NCBI GenBank assembly: GCA_964615845.1
Contig: CAZTRC010000001.1
Location: 1 to 62,164, forward strand
Direction: 5' to 3'
Origin: CAYRQF01 sp964615845
GTDB taxonomy: Bacteria; Patescibacteriota; Minisyncoccia; Phycocordibacterales; CSBR16-119
Length of the DNA stretch: 62,164 nt
Below, in pieces: positions 8,611 through 15,629 of the stretch (positions are counted from its first letter, which is position 1; each line of letters begins with the position of its first letter). A model generated the notes under the pieces. That model saw only the letters and a program-made list of their open reading frames with translations. It did not search any database and was not told the DNA's origin. A program made the position numbers and the translations under genes.

Positions 8611-9423
8611 TTAATTAATCCGATAAAGGGTTTCAACTTCATATTTATTAAGAATTTTCTGTATCTCGCCATTATTGAGAAGCTCTTGAATCGCTCCACT
8701 CCACTCATTTACGAGCGGATTATTTTTATCGAATGCGAAACTGTTTCCATAAGCGCGAACGGGCTCATTACCAACTCTCTCAATAGTATTTGGATGTGCT
8801 TTTAGAAAGTCTGCTGCAGCTGATGGTTCATTAAACGATACGTCAGCCTTGTTTTGAACGATATTTAAGAAAACCTCAGCGTAAGACGACAGTTGAGACA
8901 ATGTTACCAATCTAGCTTTTGGATAATCTTCTTGAGCGATAAAGACTGCCAATTCTCCGTCTACTGCGCTAATTGTATATTCGTTGGAATTAAGTACGCT
9001 AAGATCAGTGTTGAATCTGGTGTCTCCTTTTTTGACATATGGGTACAGAACACTATCCATTGGTGCGATAGAAAATGTAGCAACTTTTTCTCGCGCTTCA
9101 TTTGGCCACATCTGTGTTCCAAGAATATCGTATCTATTTGTATTCAATCCCTCTAAAGCCGTGCCCCAACCTACCTCTTCTGTCCAATCAGTTTTGAGAT
9201 CAAGTCTCTTTGCTACAGCCTCAACAATATCGTAAGAAACTCCAGACAAAGCACCGGTTGTAGGATCTTTAACTAAAAGAGGTGGATATACAATATATCC
9301 TATACGGATAGTATTTTCTTCAGAAGACAAATCATTAGTCTTATTTGAAGAAGAAACTATTAGATAAACTGCTGCCAAAACAATGACGACTAATATGAGT
9401 ATTATTGTTTTTTTCATATGCAT
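8611..9423 (-). CDS. Membrane-anchored solute-binding protein of the ABC importer
   Basis: 270 aa (an ATG two codons later, at 9417, is equally plausible). Residues 4-24 are a membrane helix (TIILILVVIVLAAVYLIVSS) with no lipobox Cys, so the protein is probably held by an uncleaved anchor. The remainder is a family 3 periplasmic binding protein: IRIGYIVYPPLLVKD, GALSGVSYDIVEAVAKRLDL, GWGTALEGLNTNRYDILG, and a C-terminal NEWSGAIQELLNNGEIQKIL. Such proteins capture polar amino acids. It is first in the four-gene operon 9423-6533. Confidence 0.88.
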   Translation of the reverse strand: MHMKKTIILILVVIVLAAVYLIVSSSNKTNDLSSEENTIRIGYIVYPPLLVKDPTTGALSGVSYDIVEAVAKRLDLKTDWTEEVGWGTALEGLNTNRYDILGTQMWPNEAREKVATFSIAPMDSVLYPYVKKGDTRFNTDLSVLNSNEYTISAVDGELAVFIAQEDYPKARLVTLSQLSSYAEVFLNIVQNKADVSFNEPSAAADFLKAHPNTIERVGNEPVRAYGNSFAFDKNNPLVNEWSGAIQELLNNGEIQKILNKYEVETLYRIN

Positions 9424-9524
9424 AATTTTACCAAAGTTTTTAACCCTTAGCTATTAACATCCTAGCCCATCTCAAAATTGAGATTCTGGCCTTGGAAATC
9501 AAACTTTTAGATCTTATCAGATGG

Positions 9525-10916
9525 CTAAAATTCCAACTCCACGCTTTGATTCTGCTCCGGCACCACAGCATCAACGCCGAGATTGTCGTGAAGTTTTTGA
9601 GCGAGATACATCGAGACGGATGGTTCACCCATGACAATAAAAGCACGCTTCAGGCTATCCCGCGTATTCTCGACAAATTTTACTAGATGGAACGAATCCT
9701 TGTGTCCAGAAAATCCCTGAATGGTTACAACTTTGGCTCGGACATGGACGCGTTCATGGAAAATCATAACCTCTTTCCTACCTTCCTGAAGCATCCGGCC
9801 AAGCGTGCCGGGAGTTTGGTAACCGGTCATAAGTATGATGGCATTCGGATCTTCCAAATAATTCTTTTCGTGATGGAGAACTCTTCCGCCAGAAGACATG
9901 CCGGACCCTGCCATGATAATTTTTGGTCCTGGAGCATTCAAAATGGCGATAGAGTCAGCGGTTTTCTCGGTCTCACGGAGGCCCGGGAAATTGAAAATAT
10001 CGTCGCCCTGCTTAATCTGCATCCGCACCGTTTCCTTCAAATAGTTTAAGTGTCTACGGAAGACATCGGTCACATGGATTGCGAGCGGTGAATCGAGAAA
10101 GATTTTCATCGTCGGCACCTGTTTTGATTCGACGAAATTATTGATCTCGTACAAAAATTCCTGCGTACGCTCGAGTGAAAATATCGGCACGACCAAGACA
10201 GACTTTTTTTGGAAAACTTCAAGCATGACTTTCTTCAAATTCTCTTCTCTCTCGGCACGCTCTTCGTGATTTCGGTCGCCATAGACGCTTTCCATGACCA
10301 AGTATTTGGCGTCGGTAATATCTTCGGTGTCAGCGAGAAGTGGTGACGGCGAATTGCCGAGATCGCCGGTGAAAACTATTTTCGAGCCATTGTAGACGAT
10401 CTCGACCATTGCCGAACCGAGGATATGTCCCGCGTCTTTGAAATTGATATTCAAATCCCCGCCAAGCGTAAACTTCTCATGATATTCGTGGCTCTGCCAC
10501 ATCGACGAGATTTTTGACAGGACTTTGTCCGAATACATTTCTTGCAGATTGAATTTCCGGCCCGACTCAGAACTACTCAAAATATTCGCCGTATCGCGAA
10601 TCATGACCGCAGCCAAATCTTTAGTTGCATTCGTACTTATGATTTTGCCGTTGAAGCCTTCATGCACGAGCTTTGGAATCCGGCCGATGTGATCAATATG
10701 CGCGTGAGTAATGATGAGCACGTCAACGCTCGCAGGATCGTACGGGAAAGGCTCCCAGTTTTCGAATTCGGCCAAATGCTCACCTTGGATAAGGCCGCAA
10801 TCAATCAGGAGTTTGAAGTCCGGTTTTTCGAGGAGAAAATTCGCGCCCGTAACCCAGCCAGCTCCACCGGCAAAAGTAAGTTTTAGTTTTTTTGTCTCTT
10901 TGTTATTTTCGGACAT
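9525..10916 (-). CDS. Metallo-beta-lactamase fold beta-CASP ribonuclease
   Basis: 463 aa. The N-terminal MBL domain has the zinc motif THAHIDH near residues 70-76, further ligands in FKDAGHILGSAMVEI and FTGDLGNS, then a beta-CASP domain (VPIFSLERTQEFLYEI; AGSGMSSGGRVLHHEKNYL). An RMMBL-type end follows (VVTIQGFSGHKD). This is the YSH1/CPSF73-like class of RNA-processing nucleases that act on RNA 3' ends or degrade RNA. Its start overlaps the upstream membrane-protein gene by 14 bp, so the two are co-transcribed behind the leader at 11341-11504. Confidence 0.9.
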   Translation of the reverse strand: MSENNKETKKLKLTFAGGAGWVTGANFLLEKPDFKLLIDCGLIQGEHLAEFENWEPFPYDPASVDVLIITHAHIDHIGRIPKLVHEGFNGKIISTNATKDLAAVMIRDTANILSSSESGRKFNLQEMYSDKVLSKISSMWQSHEYHEKFTLGGDLNINFKDAGHILGSAMVEIVYNGSKIVFTGDLGNSPSPLLADTEDITDAKYLVMESVYGDRNHEERAEREENLKKVMLEVFQKKSVLVVPIFSLERTQEFLYEINNFVESKQVPTMKIFLDSPLAIHVTDVFRRHLNYLKETVRMQIKQGDDIFNFPGLRETEKTADSIAILNAPGPKIIMAGSGMSSGGRVLHHEKNYLEDPNAIILMTGYQTPGTLGRMLQEGRKEVMIFHERVHVRAKVVTIQGFSGHKDSFHLVKFVENTRDSLKRAFIVMGEPSVSMYLAQKLHDNLGVDAVVPEQNQSVELEF

Positions 10917-11325
10917 TTGGATTTAAATTTTTTGAAAAATAATAAACAAGCGCGAGGAAATTGCCGACAAGGCCAAAGATGAGGTCGTTGATCGAGTCAA
11001 ACTTGTCTGCCAAAGCATTCCCGATATCAAAAAAGTCTTGCATCGAATACTCCATCACTTCCCAGAGCCCAGCCGCGACCAGAAAAAGCAAACTGTTGAT
11101 CAGAATGATTTTGACAAAAGCCTTTTGCTCGCGAAGAAGACCATATTTTTTGTAAAGAAACCAAATAAGGAAGAGTCCTCCCGAGACGCCACCGAAGAAA
11201 TGCATCATTTGATCAAACCAAGGGAGACTCTGATACCAGAAAAAATAATTCGCCAAAGCGTTCAAGACGAAAATCGCAAAAAGCGAAAGGGCGAATTTCT
11301 TGAAGAAGTTCTGGCGTAATGTCAT
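10903..11325 (-). CDS. DUF2238/YjdF-like four-helix membrane protein
   Basis: 140 aa with four predicted membrane helices (FALSLFAIFVLNALANYFFW; MMHFFGGVSGGLFLIWFLY; IILINSLLFLVAAGLWEVM; LIFGLVGNFLALVYYF). The conserved polar residues F-D-Q-M-x-H-F near 38-44, WEVMEY near 85 and DSINDLIFGLVGN near 112 resemble the YjdF/DUF2238 family of unknown function. It is the first gene after a structured RNA with a terminator-like hairpin that ends about 25 nt before the start codon, so attenuation control is possible. Confidence 0.65.
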   Translation of the reverse strand: MTLRQNFFKKFALSLFAIFVLNALANYFFWYQSLPWFDQMMHFFGGVSGGLFLIWFLYKKYGLLREQKAFVKIILINSLLFLVAAGLWEVMEYSMQDFFDIGNALADKFDSINDLIFGLVGNFLALVYYFSKNLNPNVRK

Positions 11326-11340
11326 GGGTCAATTCTATCA

Positions 11341-11504
11341 GAAAAAAGAAAAAACGTCCCGAAAGACGCTTCCTCTTTACGGCTATCCAAGTATTATCCT
11401 AGCTTATAATGCAAGTGGGTGCGATGCGTGATGGACCACGGTCCACCCCGACGGCTCGCTCCCCTAGGATAAGGTGTTCTAGATAATTCTTTGGGATAAC
11501 CGTG
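11341..11504 (-). ncRNA. Structured RNA / candidate attenuated leader upstream of 10903-11325
   Basis: About 160 nt on the minus strand. A perfect TTGACA lies at 11536-11531, TAAAAT at 11515-11510, and transcription would begin near 11504. The 5' end (11503-11493) pairs with 11379-11389 over about ten pairs including one G-U. Next, 11472-11464 pairs with 11402-11394 (TTATCCTAG/CTAGGATAA). Inside lies a TGGACC/GGTCCA hairpin (about 11432-11445). A second upstream strand, ATTATCTAG, could compete for the same partner. The RNA ends in a short CGTC/GACG hairpin and a T6CT6 tract (11358-11343). It matches no riboswitch I know. It could be a leader of the downstream operon or a free 6S-like RNA. 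Confidence 0.45.
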
Positions 11505-11509
11505 CTCTT

Positions 11510-11536
11510 ATTTTAGCAAATTTTCGGGCTTGTCAA
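11510..11536 (-). promoter_or_regulatory. Promoter for the structured RNA
   Basis: Perfect -35 TTGACA (11536-11531) and -10-like TAAAAT (11515-11510), separated by 15 bp, which is slightly short. An alternative -10, AAATAA, gives 17 bp. It points leftward into the structured RNA. A TTGTCA box for the opposite strand overlaps it. Confidence 0.5.
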
Positions 11537-11570
11537 AACTAGACAAAAATTAATTAGAGAGTATAGTTTT

Positions 11571-11684
11571 ATGAAACCCGATCCAATGCTGGAAGCAATC
11601 ATTTTCATCGGCGCAGGCCTAATCGTCTCACTATCCATAGTGATGACGGCGTACTCGTGTACTCGCTCTGTGCAGAAGCCTTAG
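11571..11684 (+). CDS. Small single-helix membrane peptide, 37 aa
   Basis: A 37-residue frame: MKPDPMLEA, then a membrane helix (IIFIGAGLIVSLSIVMTAYS), then CTRSVQKP. A possible promoter TAGACA-16-TATAGT ends 3 bp before the ATG, so the message may be almost leaderless. A strong terminator hairpin follows 22 bp after the stop. The promoter-gene-terminator arrangement and the clean membrane helix argue for a real small gene. Its function is unknown. It lies divergent from the structured RNA and convergent with ndk. Confidence 0.45.
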   Translation: MKPDPMLEAIIFIGAGLIVSLSIVMTAYSCTRSVQKP

Positions 11685-11706
11685 GAAGTTCTTCTCCTGA
11701 AGCAAA

Positions 11707-11739
11707 ACGCCCCCGACAAACGGGGGCGTCCGCTTTTTA
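11707..11739. terminator. Bidirectional intrinsic terminator
   Basis: ACGCCCCCG-ACAAA-CGGGGGCGT, a 9-bp stem (11707-11729), with CTTTTTATTT on the plus side and TTTTGCTTC on the minus side. It separates the 37-aa peptide gene from convergent ndk. Confidence 0.85.
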
Positions 11740-11756
11740 TTTATTGAGGGAAACTA

Positions 11757-12086
11757 TCAGCGTAAACTATCGCTTGATCGATNNNNNNNNNNNNNNNNNN
11801 NNNNNNNNNNNNNNNNNNNNNNNNNNNNNNNNNNNNNNNNNNNNNNNNNNNNNNNNNNNNNNNNNNNNNNNNNNNNNNNNNNCTTGATGCCAGCAAAAAA
11901 CGGCTTGTCTTTGATGTGCTTGTAGTGGTCTTCGAGGAGGACGTCTTCGAGTGTGATCATCTTGAGGCCATTGATCTTTAAACCCTTTCGCTCAAATCTG
12001 CCAATGATCTCGCCGACCAAGTTTCGCTGGATAGCGTCTGGCTTCATGATGATAAGGACTTTTTCGTTTTTCGGATGCGTATTCAT
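11757..12086 (-). CDS. ndk: Nucleoside diphosphate kinase, broken by an assembly gap
   Basis: The first 68 residues (12086-11883) are clear NDK: VLIIMKPDAIQRNLVGEIIGRFERKGLKI includes the KPDAxxR nucleotide-binding motif, and LEDHYKHIKDKPFF follows. The enzyme balances NTP pools by phosphoryl transfer via a histidine. That histidine and the C-terminal half would be in the 100-N gap or missing. The frame after the gap is uncertain because the N run is a placeholder. One frame ends ...SSDSLR at 11757, loosely like the HGSDS region of NDKs. The 3' coordinate is therefore provisional. Confidence 0.8.
   Translation of the reverse strand: MNTHPKNEKVLIIMKPDAIQRNLVGEIIGRFERKGLKINGLKMITLEDVLLEDHYKHIKDKPFFAGIKXXXXXXXXXXXXXXXXXXXXXXXXXXXXXXXXXXRSSDSLR
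11783..11882. other. Assembly gap (100 N)
   Basis: Exactly 100 undetermined bases inside ndk. The round number indicates a scaffold placeholder of unknown true length. A complete NDK of about 140 residues would need roughly 200 bp here. Confidence 0.95.
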
Positions 12087-12225
12087 ATTTCCTAGTGAGG
12101 AGCATTTGCGAGCAAGCCCCTATAATCTCCGAACGACGGAAATATACGAGACGAGCTAGCGAGGGCTCTTATATTATTTTAAAATTTTAATATGCGTAGT
12201 TTAGCATTTGAAGGGAGAAAATCAA

Positions 12226-12250
12226 ACCGCCCCGAGAGGTCGGTTTTTAG
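12226..12250. terminator. Terminator downstream of 12265-12813
   Basis: ACCGCCCC-GAGA-GGTCGGT (12226-12244), an imperfect stem followed by TTTTT on the plus strand and TTTGATTTTCT on the minus strand. It lies 20 bp beyond the stop of the minus-strand gene at 12265. The 178 bp between that gene and ndk also hold an imperfect inverted repeat (about 12093-12170) and otherwise nothing recognisable. Confidence 0.55.
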
Positions 12251-12264
12251 ACTTCGATTATTCT

Positions 12265-12813
12265 CTAATTACAAGGGGTCGTCTCAAACGTTTGATGCCC
12301 GCGATTTACATGGCACACTCTCCAAGTATTAGGATTAGGCTGATTAGAAGCCAAACTTAAAGTTCCACCACCATACAAAACAAGCCATTGTCGTTTTGTT
12401 GCAGCAACAGAATCATCATATTCAGTCACGATTGCAGTTATGAGATATTGGTTGCCGACATCTTGCTCCATTGTTACGGTTATACCGCCACAATCGCCAG
12501 AAGAACAATTGGTCCAATTCTGATAGACGAAAGCTTCTGCTTGACCTTGAGTAGGCCCGTTATTTTGTAATGAAGAAGACGATGTTGTTTGCGAAGTCGT
12601 ACCAGTATTTGGTTTCGGCTGGTTATTTGTCGGCGTTGAATTTAGCGGCGCTGGATTATTTTGAGTCGGACTATTTGTTGTCGTCAATCGCACTGTCGCC
12701 GGTTCTGTTTCTGGCCAAGTCTCATAAGCCGCTGGTTTATTCTTTTCTTTGATAAATAAAAATCCCCCAACCAAAACAACTAAAACTAAACTTGCGATGA
12801 GTGTATTTTTCAT
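12265..12813 (-). CDS. Membrane-anchored exported protein of unknown function
   Basis: 182 aa. Residues 4-21 are a membrane anchor or signal (LIASLVLVVLVGGFLFI). Residues ~30-90 are a Thr/Asn/Pro/Ser-rich linker typical of extracellular stalks. Residues ~95-182 form a compact domain with four Cys (NCSSGDCGG, then RVCHVNRG and TTPCN), which may form disulfides. I do not recognise the domain. A TATAAT box at 12827-12822, close to the start, suggests its own promoter. It lies 130 bp after the metalloprotease gene in the same direction. Confidence 0.6.
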   Translation of the reverse strand: MKNTLIASLVLVVLVGGFLFIKEKNKPAAYETWPETEPATVRLTTTNSPTQNNPAPLNSTPTNNQPKPNTGTTSQTTSSSSLQNNGPTQGQAEAFVYQNWTNCSSGDCGGITVTMEQDVGNQYLITAIVTEYDDSVAATKRQWLVLYGGGTLSLASNQPNPNTWRVCHVNRGHQTFETTPCN

Positions 12814-12943
12814 ATAGATAAATTATACTAAAAAACCAACAATAGCAAAAATAACCCGGGCAGAGGTCCGACCTTGAGTATCAAGGAAAAAATTCTACGG
12901 ATCTTACTTGGTTGTGAATCGGAGGAGGATAGAAAACAAAAAA

Positions 12944-15025
12944 TTATATGGGTTCGACTTCAAAAACCAAGTCGTAAGAAACTGTTGAAGAATCTGATGC
13001 TTGGGACACCTCTAGGACAAGATTATGTTGTCCATAAGATAGACTGTACGCGGAAAGAGTTGCTTGCATTGATACCCAATCAAAAGACCAGGGTATTAAC
13101 TCACTATACTCTTCCGATAGTATTTGCCCGTCAAATAATATTTTTGAATGATAGGTCTCGTTAGAACATGCGATCGTTTGATCGTTGAATAATTTATACG
13201 TTAGTGCAACGTTAATCGTGGCTGCCGGATCAGTATTGTCTACTTGGAATAGAGGTACGCTAGATAAATTAGGTGAAGTGGATCCACTCCCAAAATCAGG
13301 AGTACTCCAACTCTGGACTGGTAATTGTTGGAAGAAGTCTCCTGAAGATCGGAAAATTTTAGGAACCGCTAGTGTACAAGTTGGATTACCTAAATCCTCT
13401 ATTTCTAAGGTACTTTGACCGTGTGATGAACTTCCTGTGATCTGGAAACCATTTGGATAATCAAAGAAGGAATTTTGACTCCTTAAGCTTATATCATTGT
13501 ATGTATATACAGAGAGCGCTTGAGAAAAGTCGAGTGGCGGAGATAGGTCGACAATATTTGGGTCACGATATAACAAATTATTATCGATAAGATTGTTGAA
13601 TCTATTGACTCTATACACAAACAAGCCATTTATATTGACCGGAGTAGTGACCGGATTATCCACTCCAATTGGCCTTCTATACTCAAAAACATAAATGGGA
13701 ACAAGGTCTTGATCTGTATTTAATCCGATAAAAGTTGGGTTAGGAATCTCGAGAGGATTTAAATTAAAGATGCCATCTTGGTGAATACCAATATCGGATT
13801 CTTGTATCCAACCTGCTCGTAATTTACCATAGAAAGAAAAATGTCCGCCTAACGAACTTTGCCCCATAATGCTGTATTGATTGCCGTACTCATGGAAAAT
13901 ACATTCGGAAGGTAACGAACTCGGACCATTTTTACATAGAAGACTATTGTCGTGAGAGGCACCTAAAGTATGACCTGTTTCATGTAAATATGTTGAATCA
14001 AATATTGAAATATTGCCATTAGCCTTGGATAATATATTCCTTGTGGAGAAATTAGCAAATCCGATATTCATCAAAGGGATAGAATATTGGATGCCATTCA
14101 CATAGAGACTACCAGGTCCTACTGTAGCCCCGGAAATAGACCCATTTGGCCCATCTGGATCATTGATCAAGAATACAATGTGGTCAAAATCATTCAGATT
14201 AACCCCGCCATTTACCAAATTCTCCAATGCCGTCTGCCTAGCGCCAATATAGCCGTAGCCTTGGAAGCCCATCCAATCAATAACGGTTCCATCATAATCC
14301 ATCTGTCCATACGATTGCTCGAGCAATGTATTTTTTATTCTACCATTTGTACCAAATAAATAATCTTCTAACTCTGTGGTCTCAGGCAATAATTCTCGAT
14401 TGTTACTAAAATTCATGGGAATCACGAGCGCGCAGAAATTACCTGTACATTGACCCCCTCCACCACGCTCATCTTTAACAGATCTAGTATCTTTTATTAT
14501 TGAATGAGATATTTTTAAGGCCCGTATTCTATCTTTCCCGAGATTTACTTTAAAAGTCTTATACCCCTCCTTATTTTTTACAGAAGATAAGAGGCCCGTT
14601 AGACTGACCTGAACGCCATTTAAATTTTCCATAACAGGATAAGAAATATTTTCAACCTTATACGTTTCCGATGGCGTCGATAGGTATAGATTGAGGATAC
14701 TCTCTCCCTCCTTTACAGTTGGCATTCCATTACTTCCGAAATGATCTTCGTACATCACCAAAAGCGTTCCAGAAATAGTCTTCTCTATAAAAGATTCTTT
14801 TGTAAATTCTTGTTTTACCCAACTGCTTAGAAATTCTTTTTCTTTGGATGTGTTTGTAATTCTTTGTACTGCTAATTGTGGCAAATCTTTTGTAGCCCTG
14901 ACGACGGTTGCAGAATAGACTTCCTTGGCTCGATCATTGGCAAGTTTTATAAATTGCTTCTGAGAAATAGAGGCAGAAATGGCAATGATTGTAATAAGGA
15001 TTGAAATGATTACTGTTTTTTTCAT
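12944..15025 (-). CDS. Secreted gametolysin-like zinc metalloprotease (peptidase M11-type)
   Basis: 693 aa. Residues 4-20 are an N-terminal signal or anchor. The catalytic motif HETGHTLGASHD at about 348-359 is the metzincin HExGHxxGxxHD zinc site, and YSIMGQS about 35 residues later supplies the Met-turn. CALVIPMNFSNNRELLP and YLFGTNGRIKNTLLEQSYGQ resemble the M11/gametolysin pattern, in which the catalytic domain is preceded by a ~190-residue N-terminal region. After ~430, beta-rich domains follow. It probably cuts extracellular proteins or cell-wall glycoproteins. The upstream gene is 7 bp away, indicating one operon. The region is AT-rich relative to its flanks. Confidence 0.8.
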   Translation of the reverse strand: MKKTVIISILITIIAISASISQKQFIKLANDRAKEVYSATVVRATKDLPQLAVQRITNTSKEKEFLSSWVKQEFTKESFIEKTISGTLLVMYEDHFGSNGMPTVKEGESILNLYLSTPSETYKVENISYPVMENLNGVQVSLTGLLSSVKNKEGYKTFKVNLGKDRIRALKISHSIIKDTRSVKDERGGGGQCTGNFCALVIPMNFSNNRELLPETTELEDYLFGTNGRIKNTLLEQSYGQMDYDGTVIDWMGFQGYGYIGARQTALENLVNGGVNLNDFDHIVFLINDPDGPNGSISGATVGPGSLYVNGIQYSIPLMNIGFANFSTRNILSKANGNISIFDSTYLHETGHTLGASHDNSLLCKNGPSSLPSECIFHEYGNQYSIMGQSSLGGHFSFYGKLRAGWIQESDIGIHQDGIFNLNPLEIPNPTFIGLNTDQDLVPIYVFEYRRPIGVDNPVTTPVNINGLFVYRVNRFNNLIDNNLLYRDPNIVDLSPPLDFSQALSVYTYNDISLRSQNSFFDYPNGFQITGSSSHGQSTLEIEDLGNPTCTLAVPKIFRSSGDFFQQLPVQSWSTPDFGSGSTSPNLSSVPLFQVDNTDPAATINVALTYKLFNDQTIACSNETYHSKILFDGQILSEEYSELIPWSFDWVSMQATLSAYSLSYGQHNLVLEVSQASDSSTVSYDLVFEVEPI

Positions 15026-15032
15026 ATTCTAT

Positions 15033-15611
15033 CTAGTTATGAATTGGAGGAGGTGTTAGAACGAAGAACTGCTTACCCTTTCTACCGACGAAGACCTGGA
15101 ATTCTCTTATCTTTTCACCTCCTGGTGTCCAGCTCCATGGATCCATTTCAAAGACTGAGCCGTCAGAGTTTTGATACGTTACTTCATAAACATAAACATC
15201 ATCATAACCGATAAATTCAGGCGTACCTCCGGAGTAAATCTCTTCATCAGTCAGTAAGCTTTTACTCAAAATATCTCTTACGGGCAAACAGTAGACGTCC
15301 TTTCTTTCACAAACAAGTTTCCAGGTAGTATATTTATCATTGGGAGAAAGTTTGGGGTACCATGCATAGAACAACTCGTAGAGACCCGCATACTCAGGAA
15401 TAATCATATCGTATTCTCCTAAACTCAAATAATAGAAAAAATTCTGCACAGCTGAATCTTCATGAGGTGTCTGACCGCTTTGTAATTTTGGCAATTTATC
15501 GGACCTGAAACTTGGGTGCATCAAGCAGAGAACAACACCCACTAGAATACCCCCAGCAAGGATTCCTAGAAAAAATGATTTTACAGCACGTTTATTTTTT
15601 AGCATAGTCAT
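15033..15611 (-). CDS. Membrane-anchored hypothetical protein in protease operon
   Basis: 192 aa (start ATG 15611 or, two codons later, 15605). One membrane helix at ~12-30 (FFLGILAGGILVGVVLCLM). The outside domain of ~150 residues begins SAVQNFFYYLSLGEYDMIIPEYAG, which resembles NTF2/DUF4878-like folds, but I cannot assign it. Two Cys (LVCERKDVYCLP) may pair. A TATAAT box at 15617-15612 lies just upstream of the ATG. The metalloprotease gene follows after 7 bp, so this could be an accessory factor or inhibitor for it. Confidence 0.55.
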   Translation of the reverse strand: MTMLKNKRAVKSFFLGILAGGILVGVVLCLMHPSFRSDKLPKLQSGQTPHEDSAVQNFFYYLSLGEYDMIIPEYAGLYELFYAWYPKLSPNDKYTTWKLVCERKDVYCLPVRDILSKSLLTDEEIYSGGTPEFIGYDDVYVYEVTYQNSDGSVFEMDPWSWTPGGEKIREFQVFVGRKGKQFFVLTPPPIHN

Positions 15612-15629
15612 ATTATACCATCGCTAAAG

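Noticed and set aside
13185..14359. Plus-strand open frames opposite the M11 protease gene
   Set aside because: Antisense shadows of a strongly supported coding sequence with an intact zinc motif.
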